Positions 10,078 through 19,494 of a stretch of 64,000 bases of DNA are shown here, in pieces. The position numbers and the translations under genes were made by a program. The DNA lies in contig JBBCGR010000003.1 in assembly GCA_037201625.1 (NCBI GenBank), forward strand, positions 2,294,001 to 2,358,000, given 5' to 3'. The notes beneath the pieces are model-generated. The model was not told where the DNA came from and ran no database searches. It was given only the letters and a program-made list of their open reading frames with translations. Every line of letters starts with the position of its first letter. Within the stretch, counting starts at the first letter, position 1. This stretch comes from JAMXLO01 sp037201625. Its GTDB lineage: Bacteria > Pseudomonadota > Alphaproteobacteria > Acetobacterales > Acetobacteraceae.

Positions 10078-11073
10078 ATGCCCACCACGGAAAAGCTGGA
10101 ACATCGCACACTCGGCACCGGCGGGCCGTCGGTCTCGGCCGTCGGGCTCGGCTGCATGTCGCTGTCCGGCGTCTATGGCGCGGCCGATGATGCGGCCTCC
10201 GAGGATCTGATCCGGCATGCGATCGACCAGGGCGTCGATCATTTCGATTCCTCGGACATGTACGGCTGGGGTCACAACGAGCAGGTGATCGGCCGCGCGC
10301 TGAAGGGGCGCCGCGACGGCGTGGTACTGGCCACCAAGTTCGGGCAGACGCAGAACCCCGGCGGGGCCAATGGCGTGAACGGCCGTCCCGAGTATGTGCA
10401 GCAGGCGTGCGAGGCCAGCCTGCAGCGGCTGGGCGTGGACGTGATCGATCTGTACTACCAGCACCGCGTCGATCCCTCGGTGCCGATCGAGGAGACCGTC
10501 GGCGCGATGGCCAGACTGGTGCAGCAGGGCAAGGTGCGCCATCTCGGGCTGTCCGAGGCATCGCCCGCCACTATCCGGCGCGCCCATGCGGTGCATCCGA
10601 TCGCCGCGGTGCAGACGGAGTATTCGCTGCTGTATCGTGAGGAAGCCGAGGAGACGCGGGAGACGACGCGCGGGCTGGGGATCAGCTTCGTGGCCTATTC
10701 GCCGCTGGGGCGCGGCTTCCTGACCGGTGCGCTGCAGAGCTTCTCGGACATCGACGGCAGGCGTGCCGCGCACCCGCGGTTCCAGCAGGAGAACTTCGAC
10801 CGCAACCGCGAACTGGTCGCGCGGATCGAGGCGATCGCGCAGGAGAAGGGCTGCACCCCGGCCCAGGTGACGCTGGCCTGGCTGCTGGCGCAGGGACAAG
10901 ACGTGGTGGCAATTCCCGGCACCCGCTACGCGGCGCGGCTGGACGAGAATGTCGGTGCGCTCCGGGTGCGGCTGACGGCCGATGACGTCGCGCGCATGTC
11001 GGCGGCGATTCCGAAGGGTGCGGCTGCCGGCACGCGGTATCCGGCGGGCGGCATGAAAAGCGTCTACGTGTAG
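10078..11073 (+). CDS. Aldo/keto reductase
   Basis: NADPH-dependent aldo/keto reductase of 331 residues, cytoplasmic. The TIM-barrel starts with LGTGGPSVSAVGLGCMSLSG; catalytic Asp and Tyr lie in HFDSSDMYGWGHNEQVIG near residues 55-60, the Lys is in VVLATKFGQTQ, and the His is in DLYYQHRVDPSVPIEE. The C-terminal VAIPGTRYAARLDEN is the NADP-binding segment. This arrangement resembles the AKR13/YajO-like group acting on small aldehydes and ketones. The ATG is preceded by AGGAGGCGGCGG. It is a single gene followed by a dispersed palindromic element. Nothing in the sequence fixes the physiological substrate. Confidence 0.9.
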   Translation: MPTTEKLEHRTLGTGGPSVSAVGLGCMSLSGVYGAADDAASEDLIRHAIDQGVDHFDSSDMYGWGHNEQVIGRALKGRRDGVVLATKFGQTQNPGGANGVNGRPEYVQQACEASLQRLGVDVIDLYYQHRVDPSVPIEETVGAMARLVQQGKVRHLGLSEASPATIRRAHAVHPIAAVQTEYSLLYREEAEETRETTRGLGISFVAYSPLGRGFLTGALQSFSDIDGRRAAHPRFQQENFDRNRELVARIEAIAQEKGCTPAQVTLAWLLAQGQDVVAIPGTRYAARLDENVGALRVRLTADDVARMSAAIPKGAAAGTRYPAGGMKSVYV

Positions 11074-11124
11074 CGTGCGGGATCGGTCATCCCCGCTCCC
11101 CAGGACTGCGACCCACGACCCACT

Positions 11125-11217
11125 TCGTCATGGCCGTGGCTTGGCCCGGCCATCCATGTCTTTGGCGTTGTAGGGATGGCAACGACGTGGATGGCCGGCC
11201 TGCGCCGGCCATGACGA
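11125..11217. repeat. Dispersed palindromic element, family B copy 2
   Basis: A 93-base inverted repeat with perfect outer arms tcgtcatggccg (11125-11136) and cggccatgacga (11206-11217), with additional internal pairing of ggcccggccatccatg against the ggatggccggcc side. It matches the outer arms of the element at 6851. The remaining bases of the 320-base gap (11074-11393) show no gene. Confidence 0.65.
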
Positions 11218-11393
11218 TGGGAGTGCGCGCGGCATGCAGCGCTGCCTGCTGCGGCGGCTTTCCTAGCCGAGTGTATGTGTATGCATCTGTGTGCGCTTAT
11301 GTATGTGCAAGCGCGCCATCCTCGCGCATGTTGGGATGACGGGAATGGCCCCGTTCGGACGGCATGGCACGCGGCGTCGGCTCGCCGGGCAGC

Positions 11394-12269
11394 TCAGGCG
11401 GGCGCGGTCCCCCGCAGGCAGGTCCGATGCAGCACGCGCGGGAAATGCGCCGCGTCGAAATTCGCATCGGCCCGGTGCAGCAGGCACCGGTTGTCCCACA
11501 TCAACAGGTCCCCGCTGCGCCAGCGGTGGCGGTAGACGAAGCGGTCCTGCGTCGCATGCGCCGCCAGCCGCTCCCGACCCTCCGCCATCGGCATGGCGTC
11601 GAAATGCGAGGCGTGAACGCCCATGAACAGGCATTTCCGTCCGGTATCGGGATGCACGCGCACCAGCGGATGGTGCATCGGCGGGGCGTCGGCGATCTCC
11701 TCGGGCGTCGCTGTGCGGCCGTGCTTCTGCTGCGACAATTCCCAGCTATGCACCACGCGCACGCCGTCCAGCGCGGCCCTCTCCCCATCGTCGAGCGCCT
11801 CATAGGCGGCGTACATGTCGGCAAAGCAGTTGTCGCCGCCGTCGGGCGGCATGACGATAGCGTGGAGGATGGTCGCCAGCGACGGCTCCGGCCGGAACGA
11901 CTTGTCGGTATGCCATTCCTGCGAGCCGACCTTGCCGCTCGGCTTGCCGTCCGCGCCGAGGTTGGAGACGGTGTGCACCAGCGGGTTGTCGGAGCCGCGG
12001 TTGCGCGCGATGTGCCGCTCCAGCGTGCCGAACTGCTCGGTGAACGCGATCTGCTGTTCCTTGCTCAGGCGCTGGTCGCGGAAGCACAGCACCTGGTAAC
12101 GACAGAAGGCGCGGAAGCACAGCACGTGGTAACGACAGAAGGCAGCGTACACCTCCCGCCGCGTCGCCACGTCGAGTGGCTGCGCGAGGTCGAGCCCAAT
12201 CACCTCCGCGCCGAGCACCGGCGACAGCGGCCGGATCTCGCAGCGCACGGCTTGCATGGCCATGGACAT
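11394..12269 (-). CDS. TauD/TfdA-family 2-oxoglutarate dioxygenase with an 11-codon internal duplication
   Basis: Fe(II)/2-oxoglutarate-dependent dioxygenase of 291 residues, taurine/2,4-D dioxygenase family. The iron ligands are the His and Asp of EWHTDKSF and the distal His of MWDNRCLLHRAD; the 2-oxoglutarate Arg is likely in RVLHRTCLRG. The N-terminal IRPLSPVLGAEVIGLDLAQ is typical. Odd feature: the stretch AFCRYHVLCFR is immediately followed by AFCRYQVLCFR, caused by a 33-base tandem duplication at 12078-12143; homologues have this once, before DQRLS. It adds 11 residues close to the active-site beta strand without breaking the frame. Start at 12269 has a GGAGGGAGC box. The substrate (sulfonate, aryloxyacid or other) is unknown. 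Confidence 0.88.
   Translation of the reverse strand: MSMAMQAVRCEIRPLSPVLGAEVIGLDLAQPLDVATRREVYAAFCRYHVLCFRAFCRYQVLCFRDQRLSKEQQIAFTEQFGTLERHIARNRGSDNPLVHTVSNLGADGKPSGKVGSQEWHTDKSFRPEPSLATILHAIVMPPDGGDNCFADMYAAYEALDDGERAALDGVRVVHSWELSQQKHGRTATPEEIADAPPMHHPLVRVHPDTGRKCLFMGVHASHFDAMPMAEGRERLAAHATQDRFVYRHRWRSGDLLMWDNRCLLHRADANFDAAHFPRVLHRTCLRGTAPA
12078..12143. repeat. 33-base tandem duplication inside the TauD-family gene
   Basis: Two adjacent 33-base units, 12078-12110 and 12111-12143, differ at one position (C at 12093 versus G at 12126), giving Gln in one copy and His in the other. Both are in frame. Confidence 0.95.
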
Positions 12270-12302
12270 TGTTGCGCTCCCTCCCAGGATCGGAGCGATG
12301 CT

Positions 12303-12351
12303 AGAGCGTGATCCGCGCAGGTGGAACCACCGGAGCGGTGAATCACGCTCT
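12303..12351. repeat. Intergenic palindromic element, family A copy 1
   Basis: Perfect 10-base outer arms agagcgtgat (12303-12312) and atcacgctct (12342-12351) enclose nested pairs ccgc/gcgg and ggtgg/ccacc, giving one long hairpin. A second half-element continues to about 12410 (ending tctgctctag). The end sequences gattcacgct and agagc recur in the elements at 20099 and 35471. It sits in the gap between two leftward genes. Confidence 0.6.
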
Positions 12352-12454
12352 CAGACAACGAGCTGGAGCGGGTTCCGTGAGCCTACGCGAACGGACTCTG
12401 CTCTAGTCCCGCCCGCACGGGCGCGCCACCGGCCGCCGGATCAGGTGCATCGCA

Positions 12455-13630
12455 TCAGATGCGCGGCCGCTGCGCGTCGGCGAACGCCATGCCGATCGAG
12501 CCCAGCAGCATCAACACGGCCATCCCACGCGGCGTGCCGTCGGTGGCGAGGCCGACCAGCAGGCCGCTGCACGCGCCCAGCATGTACTGCCACGTCCCCA
12601 TCAGTGAGGATGCACTGCCGGCGTGATGCTGGTGCCGCGCCAGCGCCCCCACGATGGTGTTCGGGTTCAGCATGCCCATGCAGCTTATCGCGACGAACAC
12701 CGGGACAAGCACCAGCGGCAGGAAATGCCAGCCGGCGAAGGCGATCACCGCCAGCAGCGCGACAGCGCAGAGATGCACGCGCCCCACGCCGCGCAGCACG
12801 CGGTCGTGGCCCAGGCGGCGCAGCAGCATGGGATTGATCTGGGCGCAGGCGATCAGCCCGACCGAATTGGCGCCGAAGATCAGTGCGAACTCGCCGGGTG
12901 CCAGGCCGAACCCCTGGATGAACACCGGCGACGATCCGCCGAGATAGGCGAAGAACGCGAAGGTGGCGAAACCGCCCATGGCGGCGTGGCTCAGGAAGCC
13001 GCGCTCGGACAGGATGATTCGGTAGCGGGCGAGCAGTTCGCCCAGATGGAGGCGGACGCGGCGCTCCACCGGCAGCGTGTCCGGCAGCAGCAGCACGACC
13101 AGGATCCAGCAGATCGCGCCGTATGCCGTCAGGATCCAGAAGATCCCGCGCCAGTCGGCGAAGGCCAGCACCGCGCTGCCGATCGTCGGCGCCAGGATCG
13201 GCGCCGCCCCCATCACCAGCGACAGTCGCGACAGCATCACCGCCGCCGCATGCCCCTCGGCCAGGTCGCGCACCATGGCGCGGGGGATCACCATCCCGGC
13301 CGATGCGCCGATCGCCGACAGGGCGCGGAAGCCGGCGAGCCACTCGATGGAGGGCGCCAGCGCGCAGCCCAGGCAGGAGACCGTGTAAAGCGCGGTGGCG
13401 AAGATCAGCGGGCGCTTGCGGCCGAACCGGTCGGACAGCGTGCCCTGAGTGATCTGGCCCAGCGCGAGGCCGGCGAACCAGGCGGCGAGGGTAAGCTGGG
13501 CAGAGCCGGCGCGGGAGCCGAACGAGGCCTCGATCGCCGGGAAGGCTGGCAGGTACATGTCGGTGGTGGCCGGCCCGACCGCGGTGAGGAAGCCCAACAG
13601 GATGGGGAGCCAGGCGGGAAAGGAGATCAT
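12455..13630 (-). CDS. MFS multidrug exporter, Bcr/CflA type
   Basis: Major facilitator drug:H+ antiporter of about 391 residues with twelve hydrophobic segments, inner membrane. The start region PAWLPILLGFLTAVGPATTDMYLPAFPAI carries the Asp-Met-Tyr-Leu-Pro motif typical of the Bcr/CflA group, and the loop 2-3 motif GTLSDRFGRKRPL is clear. MVIPRAMVRDLAEG is the DHA1 motif region. The ATG at 13630 (MISFPAW) was chosen because residues upstream are not membrane-like. It is read away from the lipoprotein gene starting at 13786. Likely role is export of small toxic compounds; the specific drug is not predictable. Confidence 0.87.
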   Translation of the reverse strand: MISFPAWLPILLGFLTAVGPATTDMYLPAFPAIEASFGSRAGSAQLTLAAWFAGLALGQITQGTLSDRFGRKRPLIFATALYTVSCLGCALAPSIEWLAGFRALSAIGASAGMVIPRAMVRDLAEGHAAAVMLSRLSLVMGAAPILAPTIGSAVLAFADWRGIFWILTAYGAICWILVVLLLPDTLPVERRVRLHLGELLARYRIILSERGFLSHAAMGGFATFAFFAYLGGSSPVFIQGFGLAPGEFALIFGANSVGLIACAQINPMLLRRLGHDRVLRGVGRVHLCAVALLAVIAFAGWHFLPLVLVPVFVAISCMGMLNPNTIVGALARHQHHAGSASSLMGTWQYMLGACSGLLVGLATDGTPRGMAVLMLLGSIGMAFADAQRPRI

Positions 13631-13785
13631 GAGGCGTTCATTGCAGCCGCCGTGCCACAACGCCAGGGACGCCCGAGCGGCTGGCGGCGGGGTCCACGCG
13701 TCCTGACACGGCACCACGGCCGAATGAACGACGTTTAATCAGGGCCCTGCTCCCCGACTCGCATGCGCCATGGTAGCTGCGAGGG

Positions 13786-14469
13786 ATGATAACCGCGCGT
13801 TCGCCTCGACCGAGCCTGCGTGACCTGACCCTGCTTGGCCGCCTGGGCCTGCGTGGTCGCCTGGGTCTGTGTGGCCTCGCCCTGCTCAGCCCGCTCCTCG
13901 CCGCCTGCCAGGCGCAGCCGACGCCCGACGCGGCCGCACCGGCCGTGACCGCCGGCCTGGGCGCGGTTCCCGGTTGTGCCGAAGGCGTGTCCGCCACGCT
14001 GGCCGATGGTGTCCGCATCGGCTATCTCGGCAGCGATCCCGAGGATCCGCAGCGCTGCCTGCTGCGCTGGTCCGGTCGCTCCTATCCGCTGTATTTCGGC
14101 TTCTGGAGCGTGGATTCGCAGACCCCGATGAGCGACGAGGCGCGGGCGGCCTTCCGTGCCGTGCTCACCGGCCCGGTGGGCACCGAGGCCTCGTTCCAGA
14201 CGGGACGCGCCCGGCTCTGGAGCCGCGTCAGCATCGCCCATATCGGCAATACCGCCGTCGAGGTGGCCGGCCGCCGCCGTCCGGCCGTGGAACTGCGCGT
14301 GGTCCGCCACGACGCCTTCGGCCGCCCCGACGTGCGCGCCGAGACGCGCTACACGATCGACCGCGCGACCGGCGTGATGCTGCGGCGCGCGAGCGTCACG
14401 CCGATGGCGAACGGCGAAGTGACCACGACGACGAACTGGCAGGTGGGGGTGCTGCAGGAGGCCGGTTGA
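13786..14469 (+). CDS. Hypothetical lipoprotein
   Basis: A 227-residue protein with an N-terminal signal ending in the lipobox LLAAC at about residues 37-41, so it is probably a lipoprotein. The mature part (GVRIGYLGSDPEDPQRCLLRW and later AETRYTIDRATGVMLRRASV) is not a family I can name. The signal region contains an imperfect 18-base tandem repeat (13837-13854 and 13855-13872) coding for GRLGLR then GRLGLC, which lengthens the signal. It is followed 52 bases later by an MFS transporter on the same strand. Confidence 0.65.
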   Translation: MITARSPRPSLRDLTLLGRLGLRGRLGLCGLALLSPLLAACQAQPTPDAAAPAVTAGLGAVPGCAEGVSATLADGVRIGYLGSDPEDPQRCLLRWSGRSYPLYFGFWSVDSQTPMSDEARAAFRAVLTGPVGTEASFQTGRARLWSRVSIAHIGNTAVEVAGRRRPAVELRVVRHDAFGRPDVRAETRYTIDRATGVMLRRASVTPMANGEVTTTTNWQVGVLQEAG

Positions 14470-14521
14470 CGGCTTCGGTTCGGGCTCGCATCCTTGCGAC
14501 GCCTCCCGGAGACGCCGCACG

Positions 14522-15731
14522 ATGGCCCTCAGCCGCACGACCCGTGTCAATCTGCTGATCGGCAACGGCCACTTCCTGTCCCACTTCTACGTGCTGTGCC
14601 TGCCGCCGCTCTTCATCGCATGGCAGACCGCGTTCGGCGTCAGCTTTGCCGAACTTGGCCTGGCGGTGGCGCTGATGTCGGGCACCACCGCCATCCTGCA
14701 GACCCCGGTCGGCTTCCTGGTCGATCGCCACGGCGCGCGCGCCTATCTGGTGGGCGGCGCGCTGCTGATGTCGCTGTCGATCGCGGCGATGGGGTTCGCG
14801 ACCAGCTTCTGGCAGATCCTGGTGCTCGCGACATTGTCGGGCGTCGGCAATTCGGTGATCCACCCGGCGGATTACGCGATCCTGTCGGGCTCGGTGGACA
14901 AGGATCGGATGGGGCGCTCCTTCGCGCTGCACACGTTCAGCGGCAATCTGGGGTTCTCCGCCGCGCCGCCGGTGATGGCGGTTCTGATGGTGGCGATCGG
15001 CTGGCGCTCCAGCGTCATGCTGGTGGGGCTGCTGGGCGTGCCGGTGGTGCTGTCCATCCTGCTGCAGAGCTCGATCCTGCGGGATCAGGTGCGCCACGAG
15101 CCAAAGCATGCCGGCGTTTCGCCGTCCGGGCGCGAGCTGCTCATGAGCCGCACCATGCTGCTGTTCTTCAGCTTCTTCCTGCTGGGATCGATGGCCGGCG
15201 CCGGCGTGCAGTCCTGGCTGATCACCGTGCTGCACACGATGAAGGGGCTGACGCTCGAGGTCGCCTCCTCGGCGCTGACCGGCTACATGGCGGGCTCGAC
15301 CGTGGGGGGTACTGGTGGGCGGCTGGTTCGCCGACACCTACAAGCGGCATGTGCTGGCCTTCGCGGTCATCCTGACCATCACTTCGGCGATGCTGACCTT
15401 GGCGGTGGAATGGGCGCCGGTGTCCGGCCTGGTCGTGATCATGCTGATGTTCGCCTCCGGCCTCGCGCTCGGCGCCAGCCGGACGCCGCGCGACGTGATG
15501 CTGAAGGACGCGGCGCCGCCGGGGCAGATCGGCAAGGTGTTCGGCTTCGTCAGCGCCGGGCTGCCGCTGGGCAGCGCGCTCACGCCGGTGCCGTTCGGCT
15601 TCCTGATCGACCGCGGACACCCCGAGCTGATCCTGGTGCTGGTCGCCGCCCTGCTGCTGGCGAGCCTGCTCTGCGTCGGCTCGGCCCGCTCCGGCGCGCG
15701 GCCACATCCGGTGACGGCGCCCGCCGAGTAG
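14522..15731 (+). CDS. MFS transporter, frame-disrupted once
   Basis: Twelve-helix major facilitator with N-terminal NLLIGNGHFLSHFYVLCLPP and GFLVDRHGARAYLVGGALL, a layout of the YycA/fosmidomycin-resistance-like group. The first frame is family-like until TGYMAGSTVG and then changes to arginine-rich sequence. The second frame begins GGWFADTYKRHVLAF and ends PHPVTAPAE at 15731. The break is at a run of six G (15304-15309); five G would restore GVLVGGWFAD. Joined length is about 402 residues. Substrate unknown. It lies 52 bases downstream of the lipoprotein gene. Confidence 0.8.
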
Positions 15732-15800
15732 CAGCAGGCCGCCGGCGGGATCAGGCGACTGGCCGGCGGAGGCCGCGTCCGGCTCAGGCGGTGCGTAGGA

Positions 15801-16553
15801 TCAGGCGGCCAGGAACAACTCGTTCAGCGCGCTGTCCCACAGCCGGATGCCGCCGGTGATGCCCGCCTCGTTGGACACGATCCGCACGTTCGCCGGCATC
15901 TCCCCCTGCAGGTGGCGGGAGTTGCCGCCGCCGATATACAGCACGTCGAAGCTGGTCAGCGTGGCGATGAAGCCGATCGCCTTGTGCACCCGGCGGCACC
16001 AGCGCTTGCGGCCGACCTCGCGCAGGGCTGCGTTGCCGAGATAGCGATCATAGGTCTTGCGGCCATGCACCGGGTGCTGGCTGAGCTCCAGGTGCGGCGC
16101 TGGCCGGCCATCCTCGAACAGCGCGAAGCCGAGGCCGGTGCCCAGGGTGATGACGCACTCCAGGCCCTGCCCGGCGATGACGCCCAACCCCTGCACAGTC
16201 GCGTCGTTGGCCATCCGCGCCGGCGCGCCGAATTTCTCGGCCAGCGTCTTCGCGAGCGGCATCTCGCGCCACGCCTCGGTGCCGAGATTGGGGGCGGTCA
16301 GCACCGCGCCGCGCCGGACGACGCCCGGGAAGCCGATGGAGATCCGCTGGAAGGCCCCGAGGGGTTCCACGACCTCGGTCAACGCGCTGACCACCGCGTC
16401 CGGCGTGGCGGGATGCGGCGTGTCGACATGGGAGGGGCCGGCGATCATCTTCCCGGCCGGCGACAGTATGCCCGCCTTCAGCCGCGTGCCACCGATGTCG
16501 ATGGCCAGCGTCAGGGGGCCGGAGCCACGGGACGACGCAACCACCTGTTCCAT
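15801..16553 (-). CDS. ppgK: ROK-family polyphosphate glucokinase-like sugar kinase
   Basis: ROK/actin-fold glucokinase of 250 residues, closest to polyphosphate glucokinase, which phosphorylates glucose with polyphosphate or ATP. It has the phosphate-1 motif AIDIGGTRLKAGIL near residue 17, IGFPGVVRRG, the sugar-binding MANDATVQGLG with catalytic Asp, the phosphate-2 TLGTGLGFALF and YIGGGNSRHL adenosine motif. It lacks the zinc-binding Cys cluster of long ROK regulators, as PpgK does. Start at 16553 (MEQVVASSRG) is preceded by a GAGGAGC box. A 25-base tandem duplication lies just upstream (16568-16617). It is a single gene. Confidence 0.82.
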   Translation of the reverse strand: MEQVVASSRGSGPLTLAIDIGGTRLKAGILSPAGKMIAGPSHVDTPHPATPDAVVSALTEVVEPLGAFQRISIGFPGVVRRGAVLTAPNLGTEAWREMPLAKTLAEKFGAPARMANDATVQGLGVIAGQGLECVITLGTGLGFALFEDGRPAPHLELSQHPVHGRKTYDRYLGNAALREVGRKRWCRRVHKAIGFIATLTSFDVLYIGGGNSRHLQGEMPANVRIVSNEAGITGGIRLWDSALNELFLAA

Positions 16554-16567
16554 TCTGGACGCTCCTC

Positions 16568-16617
16568 ATGATTCGGCGGGCAACGCCGCACAATGATTCG
16601 GCGGGCAACGCCGCACA
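16568..16617. repeat. Perfect 25-base tandem duplication upstream of ppgK
   Basis: Two identical units at 16568-16592 and 16593-16617 begin atgattcggcgggcaacgcc. They lie 15 bases upstream of the ppgK start, in the position of its promoter or leader. Confidence 0.95.
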
Positions 16618-16712
16618 GTTTCCGATCTGACCTGCCGTCCGCACCGATGTCGAGATGGCTGCGTGCGTGCGTGGTCACCGACACGCGCAACCGTCCGTCC
16701 CGCCGGCCAGCG

Positions 16713-16913
16713 TCAGAGCTGCCGCGCCAGCTTGCGGGCCAGCAGCCAGCCGGGCAAGGCGGACACTGGCGCGCCGGGCAGCAGCAGCAGCCAGCCGAGG
16801 GGCTGGCCGTTGACGATGAGGTCCATGCCGATCCCCAGCATCATGCCGCCGACCAGGCAGCCCATGACGCCGGAGGAGATGCCCAGCCAGATGATCTCGC
16901 CACGATTGACCAT
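16713..16913 (-). CDS. Small two-helix membrane protein
   Basis: A 66-residue hydrophobic protein starting MVNRGEIIWLGISSG with two predicted membrane helices (WLGISSGVMGCLVGGMMLGI and PLGWLLLLPGAPVSALPGWL) and a basic C-terminal tail ARKLARQL. The start at 16913 was chosen because the upstream residues are not membrane-like. No family recognised. It is divergent from rpsD, with a 170-base gap. Confidence 0.5.
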   Translation of the reverse strand: MVNRGEIIWLGISSGVMGCLVGGMMLGIGMDLIVNGQPLGWLLLLPGAPVSALPGWLLARKLARQL

Positions 16914-17083
16914 GCCGCGCGTGCTACGTGGCGACGCCCGGTTTGACAAGCCGGGGGAGCGGCCCCTAGAAGCGGCCCCTTCACTGCCGGGAACGTGGAC
17001 GGAACCCCGGGTTCCGCGCCCGTCCAGCACGGCTTGCTGGACCTACCGGTGCAACAAGAGCCACTCGAAAGGGCAACGCGCAC

Positions 17084-17698
17084 ATGACCAAGCGCGCCGA
17101 GAGTAAGTACAAGATCAATCGCCGGCTGGGGGTGAACCTCTGGGGCCGGCCGAAATCGCCGATCAACAAGCGGGAATACGGACCCGGCCAGCACGGCCAG
17201 CGCCGCAAGAAGGCGACCGATTACGGCACCCAGTTGATGGCGAAGCAGAAGCTGCGCGGCTATTACGGCAACATCAGCGAGAAGCAGTTCCGCCGCTACT
17301 ACCAGGAAGCGGTGCGCGTGCGCGGCGACTCCTCGCAGTTGCTGATCGAACTGCTGGAGCGCCGGCTGGATGCGGTGGTGTACCGCATGAAATTCGCCAT
17401 CACCCCGTTCGCGGCGCGGCAGTTCATCTCGCACGGCCATGTGCAGGTGAACGGGCGGCGGGTGAACATCGCGTCTTATCGCGTGAAGGACGGCGACACG
17501 ATCGAGGTGAAGGAGCGCTCTAAGCAGCTTGCCATGGTGCTGGATGCGGCCCAGAGCCCGGAGCGGGACGTGCCGGAGTACCTGGAGGTCGACCACCGGG
17601 CGATGAAGGGCCGCTTCGCGCGGGCGCCGAAGCTCACCGACGTGCCCTATCCGGTGCAGATGGAGCCGAACCTCGTGGTCGAGTACTACTCGAGGTAA
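17084..17698 (+). CDS. rpsD: 30S ribosomal protein S4
   Basis: Primary 16S rRNA-binding protein of the small subunit and a translational regulator in many bacteria. The 204-residue product starts MTKRAESKYKINRRLGVNLW and has the S4 domain around residues 94-155 (LIELLERRLDAVVYRMKFA, HVQVNGRRVNIASYRVKDG) and the C-terminal NLVVEYYSR. The zinc-binding Cys cluster of some S4 proteins is absent (C-minus form). It is a monocistronic gene away from the ribosomal operons, with a hairpin (17715-17743) after it. Confidence 0.97.
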   Translation: MTKRAESKYKINRRLGVNLWGRPKSPINKREYGPGQHGQRRKKATDYGTQLMAKQKLRGYYGNISEKQFRRYYQEAVRVRGDSSQLLIELLERRLDAVVYRMKFAITPFAARQFISHGHVQVNGRRVNIASYRVKDGDTIEVKERSKQLAMVLDAAQSPERDVPEYLEVDHRAMKGRFARAPKLTDVPYPVQMEPNLVVEYYSR

Positions 17699-17714
17699 TC
17701 CGATTGCCGCTTCG

Positions 17715-17743
17715 CCCCCGGCCGGCCGCATGTCAGCCGGGGG
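17715..17743. terminator. Hairpin downstream of rpsD
   Basis: Perfect arms cccccggc (17715-17722) and gccggggg (17736-17743) with a 13-base loop, 17 bases after the rpsD stop. No T-run follows, so it is a candidate stem for 3'-end formation only. Confidence 0.4.
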
Positions 17744-17808
17744 TTGGGCGGCCGGCGGTGGCAGGACAGGCCAGATGGCAGCCGGAGGGGTGGTAGCCGC
17801 GGCGAGGG

Positions 17809-18783
<975 letters not shown>

Positions 18784-18955
18784 GGTTGCCTCGCAGGTCA
18801 CTGGGCCGACAGGATGTATGCGTTGCGGCCGCGGGAGACCAGAGGCGGGCGCGTCGCATGTGCCGGCTTTGGGCATTCGGCCGCGCACCGCGGTTGGTCG
18901 GCCACGAACCTCCGCCTATGATCGGCCTCGCAGAACCGAAAGGAGACGGATCCCA

Positions 18956-19279
18956 ATGGCCTTCTATGAGCTCCGCCAGTATTTCGTGCGGCCCGGCAAA
19001 ATGGACGAGTGGGTGAAGATCATGGAGGAGGAGATCATCCCCTTCCAGGTGTCCAAGGGCATGGTGATCTGTGGCAGCTTCCGCGGCGAGACCGAGGAGT
19101 CCACGTACGTGTGGCTGCGCCGTTTCGACAGCGAAGCCGAGCGCGAGGCGCTGTACAAGGCGGTCTACGAGACCGAATATTGGAAGACCCAGATCGCACC
19201 GCGGGTTCCGGCCTGCCTCGACCGCGAGAAGATGCACATCCAGCGTATCGTCTCGACCCCGAAATCCACCATGCAGTAA
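18956..19279 (+). CDS. NIPSNAP-family protein
   Basis: A 107-residue alpha/beta-barrel (dimeric ferredoxin-like) protein of the NIPSNAP family. It starts MAFYELRQYFVRPGKMDEWV and has CGSFRGETEESTYVWLRRF and a final helix-strand typical of the domain. A strong AAGGAG box precedes the ATG. It is a single small gene whose function is unknown. The gene is divergent from hemB. Members of this family are often found beside oxidoreductases and dioxygenases, which gives little guidance here. Confidence 0.85.
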   Translation: MAFYELRQYFVRPGKMDEWVKIMEEEIIPFQVSKGMVICGSFRGETEESTYVWLRRFDSEAEREALYKAVYETEYWKTQIAPRVPACLDREKMHIQRIVSTPKSTMQ

Positions 19280-19296
19280 CTGGCGGGCAGCCGGCG

Positions 19297-19480
19297 TCAG
19301 GCGCGCCGGCTCTCGCACGGATCGATACCCAGCGGCGCGGTGCCGCTGCCCGAACTGGGCACCGCGCCGCCGCTGCTGCGGTCGGGGCTGATGCCGTCCG
19401 GCACGAACGGGTCGCGGCTGCGCGTGCCACCCGCATCGCCGGCCTGGCACCAGCCGCGTGCCCTGTATGGCGGTTGCCAT
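19297..19480 (-). pseudogene. Possible remnant of a small protein
   Basis: One leftward frame reads with normal composition (for example DPFVPDGISPDRSSGGA) and stops at 19297-19299, but it has a stop only six codons upstream of its readable part and no start codon. It may be the tail of a gene broken by an indel or simply chance. It lies just downstream of the ClpP-like lipoprotein gene. Confidence 0.2.
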
Positions 19481-19494
19481 CAGTCGTGCCCGGC

